A stretch of 64,000 nt of DNA from Beaufortia kweichowensis (lineage: Eukaryota; Chordata; Actinopteri; Cypriniformes; Gastromyzontidae). Below the pieces are notes generated by a model, which saw only the letters and a list, made by a program, of their open reading frames with translations, had not been told where the DNA came from and searched no databases. Positions 1-11,871 of this stretch are shown here, in pieces. The position numbers and the translations under genes are program-made. Where the stretch lies: contig CM032811.1 in NCBI GenBank assembly GCA_019155185.1, positions 6,158,075 through 6,222,074 on the forward strand, given 5' to 3'. Each line of letters opens with the position of its first letter. Position 1 is the first letter of the stretch.

Positions 1-260
1 ATTATATTAACATACAGTATAAACAAAAAGATTTGTGCCATGTCTTGTTCAGTTTGTGTTTGTTTCATCTTAGTCATTACCGAAACATCAGAACAGACTG
101 TTAGACCAGAAAGTACAAATGAATCATGACATATAATATCTTTAACCAAACAAATGGGCATAAGATTCATTTTGAAGATTTTTTAAAGAAATGCTGTTAA
201 GATGAGCAGTTTGTGGGTTATTCAAAGCTTAACTATTCTGGGGGTTTGCTATGAGGAACA

Positions 261-282
261 CACACACACACACACACACACT
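261..282. repeat. (AC)n microsatellite
   Basis: A run of CA dinucleotides about 100 bases upstream of the receptor start codon. It is a simple sequence repeat. Confidence 0.9.
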
Positions 283-384
283 TGTGTGACAGCTGTCTCT
301 GGCCTCTGACATACTCAATCACACACAACCTGGCACACACACTCAGGTAGTTTTGCTCCACTTGCTTTGTTTAATGACTTCAAC

Positions 385-3300
385 ATGGGGCTGCCAATAT
401 TTTTTATTTTAGGGATGTTTCTGAATCTGGCTCACAGCAGGGAAATGAAAGGTATGTTTATGTTCCATCAAGTTTAAACCTTTTTGGCTTAATTGGAGCA
501 GCTTCTGTTAAATCATTGTGTGTCTTCTGGACATTTTTAGAAGCTTATTTTAGTTCTCAAAGCTGGAAATAGGAATCAATAGATTTTGAATGGATTCATC
601 TTAAATATAATCCTTTTGGCAAAAACATTAAACCTACAACAGTAAAGCACTGTGAGAATTAAAAGCCCATCTGATAGATAGTTGATAATCAATTGCTAGT
701 CATTTTTTTAGTGAGCTCCTAAACACACAACCTTTAGATTTTAATACATTTTAATTAAAGTCATAAAGCAATACTCACTAAACATAATATTTGCTTAAAA
801 CATTTAGAGGCATTTACAACTTGTTTTTCTTTGTTTAAACATGCCTATTATTTGTATTGTTAATAATTGTGATGTTTTCCTCTTACTGCTGCGCTGTATT
901 TTGAGTAGGTGATGCTTAAATATTTTATTGATGATAAATAAATAATGCAATGACAGTAAGCTACATGCAACAAATAGCTTTAATGCTTTAGTCATTTCCC
1001 CTGTTCTTGTGTTTACATCGTTTTTTGAGGCAAAGATTTAACCACACATTCTTTATCCTAAAACAAATAAATGCCTTGGCATGTAAAGAAAACATTTTTG
1101 GCTTGTGTTCTATAGGGAAAAATGTAGACAATGTAGATTTTAAATTGTACAGTAGGTACAGGAACACAGAATACAGTATATACTTTTTTGAGGATGGCAC
1201 AGAAATGGCCTTGTATTATTGTTTTAGAGGTTTACTGTAACATGATTAAATCAACAAAGTGATGATCCAAACAGCTGTGAATCTGAACAGAGCACTGAAT
1301 TGAACATAATTGGGTTAAATCCAACAGTGATTCAGATATAGTACAGTAATACTCATGCGGTTTACAGCGACACGCGACACGTGTGTAAAAGGCCTGTTTT
1401 GGAAAGTCTTGTGTCACGTGACTGAAAACCAAAAACATCTGCTTCCTCTTGCGAATGCAAAGTGATTCAGTTCTGATTTCAGACTCTGGTCACATCTTGT
1501 TGTCATATGCTGGATCAGAGAAATGTTAAAACAAGCAATCATTCACCATCTAATGCAGAGTTAAGGTATATTTAGCTGTTCTTCAAAGTTATTTGTGTTT
1601 TTTTAATCTGGGTCACATGCCCAATGACCTTCAGGATTCCTTTCACAAATACTAAATGGGCATGTCAAGGAAGTGTTCTCATCTGTGCTTTATATATGTG
1701 GGAGACAGCATGTAAACAAACAACAAACCAAAATGAGTTATAATGATTACTATAATAGACTGTTATTAAATCTTGTCTCTAGAAACATAACACATCATTT
1801 AAGAATCAGTGAGTTATATCATGTTGCAATGCTTTTTATAGATTCAGAACCCAGGGATTTGGTTCTCGACCAAAATGTAACAGGGATTTTGGGGGAAGAG
1901 GTCTACCTGCGTTGTATGTACATCGGGCAGAGTAAAATCTTATTCTCCTCCTGGAATCGTCTGGATTTTTCAAACCGTGCCAAGAAAATGACAGGCTACA
2001 AATTTGGCGACATTCCCTTCAGCAAAGAAAACTTTGACATCCCCACATCAATCACCAACCTCACTGTGAAAATGAACGTAACAGGTTTTGATGTTGAGGG
2101 AGAATATACATGCGTCTTTAACTCAGATGATGATGAAACAAAGGAAACAATGTTCCTCCGTGTCTTTGGTGAGTGTTATTCCAGCTTCATCTAGTATATT
2201 TGAATACATTTTCTGGATTTTTGATTTCTTAAAGGAACTGTGTTTTGTCTTTAAGCTCGGCCTGATGTTAACATCGCTGTGAAACAAGAGGTTGTGAACG
2301 GGACTCTCCACCAAGCTGTCACCTGTGCTGCGTCCAATGCCAAGCCCGAGCCTTTCATTAGATGGAAGATCTCTGGTGCCCTTCCAAGAGATGACATCTT
2401 CTCTGTCAACATGATGAATGCTGTTCACCCCAATGGCATGACCAGTTTAATCAGTGTACTTCGTTTCCCGTTAATTATGAATAATGAGAGTACTGTTACC
2501 TGTGTCGTCGAACATCAAGCCTTTACTAAACCTAAGGAACTCAACATAGAGGTGGAGACGTTTGGTAAGTACTATTTAAACACATATAGGTATCATTAAA
2601 TATAGATCAGTTGCAAAACATAAAAACTATAGGGTAAGTTTAATCAGAAAGATCCTTTTTATGTGATATTATCTTTCAGTCTGCTTAAGGTGGCTGGTGC
2701 GGGTGTTACAAGTGTTTCCTGTGGCACTCTCATATTGTCTGACCACATTGAACTGTTCAAACCTCTTGTTTATACTACATAAAGCAATATAGTATATAGT
2801 ATACATACATTTATACACAGTTAGTTTCAGTCCTTAATTCTGATTGGTCAATAGTTGTGTTTTATTCATGAATCGTAGCTATGAGCACTTTACCCAATGA
2901 TTCTGTGTATCACTGCACTGCACCCTTAACAACATAAACATAATCACAGGAAATATTTTTGAAAAGCAAAACAAATATTTTTTTATCATATCCTGTCCTT
3001 ATTGGCACTTTTCTCCACTTCAACAGTTTCTCCTCTTATGACCATGGAGTCTGTCGTGGTCCAGGAAGGAGGAGAAGACTTTCAAGAGGTCATCTGCACA
3101 GCAGCTGGAGGACGACCACATCCAAATATCACATGGATGCTGCCTGAACCAAAAAACACGCCACCTTTACAGAGAGACATCTCAAAGCAAGATGCAGTCG
3201 CAAGTGCATACCGGTTCCCATCAGACCTTTATGAAGGCGAAAATATCACTTGCATTTTTGAGTACACGCTTCTTCCTTTCGTACAAACAAGGACTGTTAC

Positions 3301-6300
3301 TTTGCCAATTTACTGTGAGTACAAGCAAGATGAAAATATATAAAAGCATAAGCTGCATGTTTCAAACTTTACATTTCTACATCTTTTTATCTCTAGATCT
3401 TTCTTCGCTTAAGTTAAAGGGCCACAGTTTTTCTAATAACAGTGGAAATCAAAGTTCACTGGCTTTTCAGATGGAGGACACAAGCGTTACGATCAGAATG
3501 GATGTTCTGGGCAATTTACCAAGTTATAAAATCAGCTGTATCAAGTAAGATTTATGAATATCATCCGTCTTTCAAATATATGTAGAACCATAAAGTATGA
3601 ATGAGCACTGATATAACAATACTATAGTCAGATAAAGTAGTCATATAAAACTAATTGCATCCACTTTACAATGTCAACCAATAAGAATATCAAAATATTG
3701 TATTTTAATATTTTGAATGCAGCAATTTAAATGTATGACACGTCTGCTCTGTACTTTTGTTTCTGCATGATCAAGGGAAGATCAACCCCTGCCTGAGGAT
3801 GTAGATGTGATCGGTAGTGATCTCTTTATCAGAGGACCTTTACAACTGCACCATGCAGGAGATTACATCTGCCAGGCCTCGTACCGTAAACATTTGGCCT
3901 CTGTGCGGTTTACAGTTAAAGTAAATCCAAAAGTCTTATTGCCAGGTACAAGAAGTTACTAAAATAATATGTCATTGTAAGCTCAAAAAACAACAACAGC
4001 ATAGCCAAAACTCTTGTAGATGGTAAACCCAATCTGTTTTTGTTTTTCAGTGTCATTTCCCCCAAATATTACTTTGAATCTTAAGGAGAATTCAGACCAC
4101 ATCCACATTGAGTGTTTGGCATCAAATGCTGCTCCTGCTGCAAACGTGTCCTGGATCCTTCCCAATCAACTAAATACTACCATTCATTCTGATGTCACTT
4201 CCTGTAACGGATCACATTCTGTCAAAAGTGTGTTGACTGTGCCCACCTGCATGCCCAGTGAATACACAATTGAGTGTGTAGTCGAACATCCTCTTTTAAC
4301 GGGAAAAGAGGGACGACAAATCACACTTCCTGTTTGTGGTAAGGCAACAATGACTACATCATCATAAACAATACTTTTTAATCTCCACATTTTTTTGAGG
4401 TATTCAAACCTAGAGAGCATCATTCATACTACACCAAAAATGTCTAGGTAGGCATAATTTTTATGACTTTTTTTTTGCAGAACCACCAAATATAACATTG
4501 CAGTCCAGTATTAAATGGGAGAATGACGCTGCATATGTAAGTCTCATTTGTTCGGTGCAGAGTCAGAGACCGACAGAAAACATCAGCTGGGATACAAATC
4601 ACTGTGATATTGACTTCAGTTCAAGTGAGATTGTAACTTGTCAGTCTGAGTCTCAGAAGAGTGATACAGTGATTACCAAAAGTGTGGCACGCATTCCTGT
4701 TTACCTGTACGCCGGATGCACCGTGACCTGTGTGGTTAAGGACCGTATGTTAGAGAAACCAGAGAAAAAGAGCATTGACCTCCCATCATTAGGTATGTGT
4801 TACTAAATTACTGTAAAACTATATTGATCTGTTTGCTGTGTTGCTTTTATTTAAGCAACATATAGAAACATTAGCTGATACAGACTTATAATTAAAGAGA
4901 TAGTTCACCCAAAATTTGAAACCCAAAAGTGTGGCATTTACTCACATGTTGATCCAAACCTATATGATGTCATTCTTGTGTGTAACACACAAAAAAGAAG
5001 ACTGTTCATGTTCCTTTCCTGCATGCAATGAAAGTGGATGGGGACTAGAAGCTCACAGACAAAAAAAGGACCATAAAACATGTTGTACATATGACCTATA
5101 TACCATATTTGAAGCTATATGTTATGATTTGTGTGATGAACGGAATGAAATGTAGGGTTTTCATTAATATCTTGCAATAACAGCCTTGGTCACCATTCAC
5201 TTTCACTGTATGCAAAGAGCAGCTTATACGGCTATAATTTACTTAAATTGTATTCCAAAGTCAAGATGGTGAGTAATTGAGGACAAATTTTCTTCAGTGT
5301 TTTCTGAAGTAATAAAACCTCTGTCATCAGAACCATCCACAAGCCGATTGTTTGTGAGGGAAGAGAGAGACAACCGTCTATGGTATGCTGTGTGTGAATA
5401 CAGCGGCGATGGGGTAAAACCAAGCATCTCCTGGGTCCTTCCTGGTCACAACGACAAGGTTCAACCAACTGTTCAGTCCAAATACAATGGAATTAATGTG
5501 CAAGTCAATTCCACCTACCAATTTCCGCTGAGTCAGTACGAGGGAAAGGATTTAATTTGTCTAATCCAGAACGAACACGGCATAGATGATACCCAAACAA
5601 TACACGTCCCAAAATATTGTAAGCGTACCTGTATTTGACTGATATATGACTTTAATTAACTCATGAACGTTAATATGCTGTTCACGTAATGCATTGGTAT
5701 GGCTGAATGCGATCTGCTTTATCTTTCACACAGCTATCTCATCTATCGAGGTTTTAAACAAAACCACGCTTCAACGTAGAGGTCCCGGGCAACATGAGCA
5801 CAGATTGACATTGCACGAAAATCTCTCTTATCAGAAGATTCTTCTGAGAGCTCACGGCAACGCACCATCATACAAGACTCAGTGTTACAGGTGAGCTGAA
5901 TCATCAAATTACACAAAACACACATAAATATTCGAAAATTAACATCTTGGGATTTACCATCCACTTAATTTTAATGACAGTACAGGGCTTATGGTAAAGT
6001 CCCATATAGTTCCATACTTTTTGGTAACATTTTGCTCATTTATCCACTACCCACTTCTATCAAATTAAAGTTTTAGTGCATATATGTTATCTATTTAAGA
6101 CATGGCTCTTTCTTATCCCAGGAAAGATGGTTCTGCGGCACACACAGCTGGTATGGCTTTAGTTTTCACAGAACCAGTTTCTGAACTGGATGCAGGGTTG
6201 TACATCTGCCACATCTCGTACCATCACCACATGGCTACAGTCTCCATCTGGGTGGATGTGACAAGCGAAGAGACTCAACACAGTGAGTATTCCAGCTATC

Positions 6301-7045
6301 AATCTTACAGAGTCTATAAAAGTCTTCAAACTTGACAATCTCTTTGTTTGTTTCATGTTACACAGTGATATTTGTCACCATCTGCTTCTCATCGGCTGTG
6401 GCCATCACTCTCATCCTGATTATCATTTTGGTTGTCCTTTGGTGAGCAAACTTCATTTTTCTCAAAATGAAATTAGAATAAATAATAAAATATTATTGCG
6501 ATACAGGTGAGCGCAGTGGAGGCAAACAGGAAGCGAGGTATCTTACCTAAACCATTGACACGCATAGTGTTCATAAACAGGATACACTAGTGGCTTGCAT
6601 AGGCTGACAATAACATTACCACATTGACCACAGCTCAGTTACTCGCGCGACATGCTACTTTTTCCTGTGTCTGTGGTGGGGACAGATGATTTTGAAATAT
6701 CTGATGGCTGTCTTGTTTGATGTCTTGCTTAATGTATCTATTTTCATTTCAGTAAACCATGTAGGAAAAGCCAACCATCAAACAAGGTACTACTACGATA
6801 CAAATGCAAAATGTTGAATTGTTACATATAGTGCAATTGTTGTCCAATATAAATTAGTTTGCTCTTTAAATGTTATTCTTTGTGTTTTATTTCAAAAGAA
6901 AAACAGAAAAGAGCGTGAATCTCTTGCAGCCCTCATGCAGGACCCCCGGTCCCCGGAGCGGACGGTGCTCCCGTGCGGGATGGAGCCGCATTACGCTGAG
7001 TTTGCCCACTTTGCTATTGTTCTTGACCTTAAAAGCACAGTGTAA
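385..7045 (+). CDS. Nectin/PVR-like multi-Ig membrane receptor (14 coding exons)
   Basis: Predicted single-pass cell-surface receptor of 934 residues. Exons by splice consensus: 385-451, 1842-2168, 2256-2564, 3027-3314, 3397-3544, 3776-3945, 4051-4338, 4481-4792, 5298-5618, 5734-5890, 6122-6282, 6366-6441, 6753-6786, 6899-7045; the frame stays open throughout. Exon 1 encodes a signal peptide (MGLPIFFILGMFLNLAHS). Eight Ig domains follow: a V-like domain (exon 2), C-type domains (exons 3 and 4), a domain split over exons 5-6, C-type domains (exons 7, 8, 9) and a second split domain (exons 10-11). Exon 3 carries TCVVEHQAFTKPKEL, typical of the second Ig domain of nectin/PVR proteins, and exon 6 has a nectin third-domain-like GPLQLHHAGDYIC. 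Exon 12 is the transmembrane helix. The basic tail has HYAEF and ends KSTV. By family such proteins bind nectins in adhesion or lymphocyte recognition; the ligand here is unknown. CD96- or CD200-like relatives cannot be excluded. Confidence 0.8.
452..1841 (+). other. Intron 1 of the nectin-like receptor
   Basis: A 1.4 kb intron separates the signal-peptide exon from the first Ig exon. The short ORFs inside are not supported by homology or splice signals. It holds a perfect palindrome GTCACGTGAC at 1413-1422 (a CACGTG E-box) but nothing else I can name. Confidence 0.7.
4890..5290. repeat. Degenerate cyprinid MITE ('agttcaccc' family) in a receptor intron
   Basis: The left end near 4897 reads agatagttcacccaaaa and is followed by a diverged version of the body 'tactcac..gttgatccaaacctatatga'. 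This family is very common in zebrafish and carp genomes, where it begins with agttcaccc and ends with gggtgaact. The right end is eroded here. It fills the intron between exons 8 and 9 of the receptor gene. Confidence 0.6.
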
Positions 7046-8055
7046 GGGCTCTGTTGGGTTTTATGTATACGCACACATTCACGCATAAAAATCTAGGATT
7101 TGATTTGTCATTTACACCTGAAATGATTTAAGAGTTTGTAGCATTTTGCGACATTAACTGTGTTAACTCCTTTGTGCTAAAGGTGAGACTTCCTTGCACT
7201 AACTGAGCACAGAAGATGCAACATTTACAAATGATGCCGGTATAAAAGATCATCAGGTTGTACACAAACTGTATACAGTATATACAATGTTATTTGTTTA
7301 CATTTGAGTTTTTCTCATTACCTTTTTTCAGGCACAATACCACTTTTATGTAGTTTAAAATTACTCTCAGCATTATGATTTAGTTGCATTATACAGTAGC
7401 AATGTTTGTATAAAGATGATCAGAATATTTGAACTTATCTTTCTTATTGTTATGTTAATATGATTAACATAGATATAGAGCTCTTCTCTAACTTTGGTAT
7501 CTTTTATCTTGTTATCCACACTGCTTTCAGCTCAAGAGTAAAATCTGTAACACAGTTGCGCCCTCTGCTGATCGTGCAGTATATAAATGTTTGCTCTGCA
7601 TCTACAAGTTAATCACGTTGGCGTTCTTAATCACTTTATGACAAAGTGTTGCATACTGTGTTGCTCTCACATTACCACGCTTAGCATCTGGTCCATTAAA
7701 GCATAGTAAACATTCCTATTTCCAAAGCTGAGCTTCCGTCACCATCTGTCTGAATGATGTCTGGGTATATGGGTGCACTATAAATTCATCACAACTCCCT
7801 TTATCTTGCTTATTCTCTAAATATTTTATTTCTGAAAAAATATTGTTTCACTTAAACAAAAATAAAATACTTGAAAAACATGCATTGAGTCAGTGTATTT
7901 ATCTGGTAAAACTTTAGTCAAACCATAAAATTTCATTATGTATTAAAAAACATTTTCAGATTTACACAACTTACAACTGCAATGCTGTAGTTTCACACAC
8001 AGTCCAACATAAGCATGGAGAAGTTAATCCAATGAAATATTCACTTTATGAAGAT
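7046..8055. other. 3' UTR and intergenic space between the receptor gene and RRP8
   Basis: The two genes converge here. I see no coding signal. The stretch is AT-rich with AATAAA-type motifs near 7850-7865 that could serve as polyadenylation signals. Confidence 0.5.
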
Positions 8056-11000
8056 TTATCGTTTCTTGTACAGACATGGTTTAAGTTCTAGCCCAGGTTT
8101 CTTCACATTCTCTGGTGCTTTTCTTGTTTTAATGAACTCAAAAGAGTAGAAGTGGCTGTTTTCTGTGTCCTAAGGGAAAAAGCAACATATTGCTTAAAAC
8201 AACAGCTTCCGTGTATTCAACAATAACTAAACTAAATTATGACTATGCGATCATACAAGAACATGTTCATGATAGTTTTGTACATTTATTCTATTATTAA
8301 AATGCACAATTTCAGAACAGCAAAATGTAATTCTGCAAGGCACATATTTCAATGCTTACATGGATTTTGGAAAGAGCAATGTTTTTGAGTTTGGCACGAA
8401 TCTAAATCATGCACAGAATTCATCATGAACACAAACATTAGTTACATTTACATTTACATTTAGGCATTTAGCTTCTGATTTACAAATATGCAATGTATGG
8501 TTACATGCATTATAATTGTTATTTAGCTTCTGATTTGCCATTACCAATTTACTTTAATGACCAATCTCCATAATTACTAAAGAGTTAAATATAGTTTTTG
8601 TCTCCTAGTATTTGTAAGTCGCTTTGGATAAAAGCGTCAGCTAAATACCTAAATGTAAATAGTTTCAACAGATTGCAAAAAAAACCTTTACATATCTGTT
8701 ATCTATGGCAAGGCTGCCATTCAGAAGCCACTTAAAAAACTGTTAAAAAAATGTACAAAAGCCTAATAGCTTAAGTCACAAAGTCAAGGCACATGATATG
8801 GGCTGATGATTTGTATTGCACTATATTTCCTCTATACAGACTAGCCTGTAAAAAAAACCCCACAGGGTGCCCATAACAATGCCTGTTGCCAAACATTAAA
8901 CACAGAGGACAATCTCTGTGGGCACTTGCTCATTATCAAGTCGTTGAAAGTAGTATATTATTTTTGCAACTCATAAATGCATCTTTGCATGCACAGATAA
9001 TAGCAGCACCTCACATACATAAAAACAAAAAAAACAGCCCTTTACCTTATTGTTTATCTTAAAGCCCAGACTTGACATTGCACCAATGAAGGAACGCACG
9101 TCATCAAATCTACTGGCAACTTCTGCGATTTTAAGAACTCCCCTGTAAAAAGAAATGAGAGGAGAAGATACAGTAGGTAAAAGGCCAAATCTTAAGCTAA
9201 GTGCATGTTGTACAATTTTAGCAACAATAGAGGTCATAAAAGACTTTGATGTAATGGAAAGCACTTCTTAGTACTATTGTTGCCGCTTTTGATGTGTCTC
9301 TTCATTGTCTCCTAATGTTTGTAAGTCGCTTTGGATAAAAGCGTCAGCTAAATGCCTAAATGTAAATGTAATGTAAAATTAATATCAAATGGGCCCCAAG
9401 TATGGCTACCATATGCATTGTACAGTCCCATACTAAAGACTGTTGATGTCACACAGTGTGTATTGGATCTTAGTAGGATTATATTGTAAAATAAGACAAG
9501 GAACGTAAGGTGTAAAAATCAAACAGTGCACACTTGTTTAATAAAAAGTGTTAAAAAACAAAGTATTTTAAATAAACTTTGTCTATTAATTATAACTATA
9601 TAATTAATTATAAAACTCAATGAATACATCATTACCCCATCACCAGAACTCTGTTAGCTTCTTTTAGAAAGTCGCCAAGGTTTGTTCCCATAAGAGAAAG
9701 GCAAAAAATAGCAACATCCACTGAAGAGTCTTGCAGCGGCACCTGTGAAAATAATAAACAGTGATTTTATCAAAACAGTTTAAGAAATAATCCTGAATCG
9801 ATTATCATATATACTTACTTTTGCCATGTCACATGCGATGGCAAGTTCACAAACTGGAGCCAAATCAAAAGAGTGAACTTTATTCTTCACACTGCGTGCA
9901 ATTTTACAGTCTCCACAACCGAAGTCTGCAACAACTAAAGAAGCTGGTCTGAAAAAACAGAGAAAACTATTTCTAGTTCAATTCATATGTGAAATCCTCA
10001 GATGCAAGGTGCAAGGGCTTATACATAAAAACAAGCTCATTTATTCCTAAACTGCTGGAAACTAACAAGACACGAATTTCCTACCTTTGACGGATATAAG
10101 AAATAATAGAATCCACAGGGTTTTCAGGCCAGTGTTGCACCTGTGCTGTATAACCCCTGTGATAAATCCCAATGGCATCAGGGTCCTGTTGAAACATGCG
10201 TTTGGCCTCACCGCTGGTTGAAGTGTAAAGCTGTTCATTGATATGTCGAAATCGAGCCGCTTCTAAACGTTTCTCCATCTTTGACCTCAAGGCACTTGAT
10301 CGATCAGGAGCTGTCTGCTCTGCATCACACTTTAATTCCACCGTGTTGTTATTGCATTCTTCTTTCTTCTTTTTGTCTCCATCATTGTCATCAGTATGAT
10401 GCAACATTAAAACCCGTCGCAATTTCTCTGCTTGTATTTGTGATTTCTTCATCATTTTAGATGGTTTTCCTTCATCTCCCACTTTCTGTGAGACTTCACT
10501 GCTGCTAACACAGTCATCTGCAGTTTGACTTTTAGATTGTAAATGATTAGAGCTCATACTTGAGTTTTTGTGATTTTCAGCATCATCGTGGACAGAAATG
10601 CCATTCTTTACATTTGCAATGTTTTTAAGTTTTTGACATCTTGGGATTTTTCTGCTTTGACATCTTTTTTTTTGACGTCTGGGTTGCTTTGACATCTTTT
10701 GATTTTTGCAACGGTTCCTCCTTTGCTTTGGTATTATCGTCAGCTGTTGTTTTCTCTTGATATTTGTTCTTACATCGTCTCTTATTCTTCATCCTGTTCT
10801 TCCACTGCTTTCTGCTCAGGTTCTGCTCTGGTTGATTTCCATCTTTCTCTGATGGAGCTCCTTTGGCACTCTCACTCCTAGACTTCAGTGACATCTCAGA
10901 ACCTGTGAACACATAAGACTGATGTAAAGTCACTGAGATTCAGATGGACACACATATTTACAGTTAATCACATGTTTAGCTTACTTGCTGTCTCTTTGTT

Positions 11001-11416
11001 GATCTTCTTCATTGGCCTCTTTTTCTTCACTGGTGTTTCAGGTGAATCCACCTGGTCATTCTGCTCCTCCTCTTTAGCAACATTAGAAGATCTCCTGCGT
11101 TTTTTGCATCTTTTCTTTTTTGTTTTGTTGGGTGCAGATGACGACTCTTTCTCCTCATCACTATCCTCAAAAGGTTTTTCACCCTCCCAGTCTGGAACTG
11201 ACCCCAGTGTTTGCAAAGTCCTCAAAAGGCTTCGTTTACCCACAACCTTATCCTGCCGAGTTAAAAAAATAGGTTGAGAAAAGCATTTTACACATGAAAA
11301 ACTTGAACTGTAACTATGCTGCATACCTTAGCAGGAGCAGAAGACACTAGGTTGACAACAGCCTGATCTGACCCATCTGCTGATGGAGAATCAGTCCATT
11401 CCTCTTCAGCAAACAT
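8056..11416 (-). CDS. rrp8: RRP8, ribosomal RNA-processing protein 8 (nucleomethylin), with one frame break
   Basis: Nucleolar SAM-dependent methyltransferase that methylates adenine N1 in 28S rRNA and, in mammals, is part of the energy-dependent nucleolar silencing complex. Exons on the minus strand: 11327-11416, 10985-11252, 10085-10902, 9819-9948, 9636-9742, 9046-9142, 8056-8169. The N-terminal half is long, lysine-rich and poorly conserved. Conserved blocks begin at KRLEAARFRHINEQLY near the end of exon 3. Exon 4 holds the SAM-binding motif VADFGCGDCKIA, exon 5 gives DVAIFCLSLMGTN and exon 6 KIAEVASRF. The protein ends PCLYKKR, as in other vertebrates. The exon 3 frame fixed by exon 2 stops early: the frame breaks in an A9 run (10665-10673), and reading eight bases there restores it. 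The total coding length is one base over a multiple of three, in agreement. The corrected length is about 540 residues. Confidence 0.93.
8441..8665. repeat. Teleost SINE/LINE2-tail type repeat
   Basis: It begins ttacatttacatttacattt and ends with gtaagtcgctttggataaaa followed by gcgtcagctaaat. That tail is a widespread fish SINE/L2 3' end. It lies in the last intron of RRP8. Confidence 0.75.
9300..9375. repeat. Second copy of the SINE/L2-type tail
   Basis: It holds the same gtaagtcgctttggataaaa core and a trailing taaatgtaaatgtaatg as the copy near 8.6 kb. It is truncated at its 5' side. It lies in an RRP8 intron. Confidence 0.75.
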
Positions 11417-11871
11417 GTTTGTAAATGCTTATAAAAAATTATAATAAACGTTAACGTAGTTGCAAGCTTGACAGATTAAATTTAACGTATGTTTGGTTGG
11501 AAACAAATCTTACAGTACAACACACATGAATTTATGCCATATCGCAACACGATTTACTCCCAGACCCACGTGTGAGAGATCCGTCACGTGGTTTTGTGTA
11601 CATCCGGGTTACTAAAGCAACTTCCTCTCCACCGCAGACAACGCTGTTGTGTCCGATTTCTTATAATGTCTGAAAACAATACCTAAAAGGTGCATGTTTA
11701 AACAATTTTACGTCTTAGAGTACCAATGTACAAAGTGAAATTGTTTTGAAAAAATAATTGAATGCTTGCGGCTATTTGAGCTGTTAAGCGCCCCCTAGAG
11801 GAATAAGTCTATGTGACGTTCATATCAGTGTGTGTAGCGTCTAGCGGAAGTTATCGAGTTTATTTTGAACA
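11417..11871. promoter_or_regulatory. Divergent RRP8/MED29 promoter with two CACGTG E-boxes
   Basis: Only 455 bases separate the RRP8 start codon (minus strand) from the MED29 start codon (plus strand), so both promoters must fit here. Two CACGTG hexamers lie 18 bases apart (11567-11572 and 11585-11590). This is the E-box bound by MYC/MAX, USF and related bHLH-ZIP factors. ETS-like cttcct (near 11620) and cggaag (near 11843) motifs are also present. Shared use of the sites by both genes is inference. Confidence 0.6.

Noticed and set aside
804..1438. Short ORFs in the first receptor intron
   Set aside because: No start context, no splice partners and AT-rich codon use. The signal peptide exon joins cleanly to the exon at 1842 in phase 1.
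10625..10695. Programmed ribosomal frameshift in RRP8
   Set aside because: No conserved slippery site with a downstream structure is evident and no RRP8 is known to use one. A homopolymer length error is simpler.
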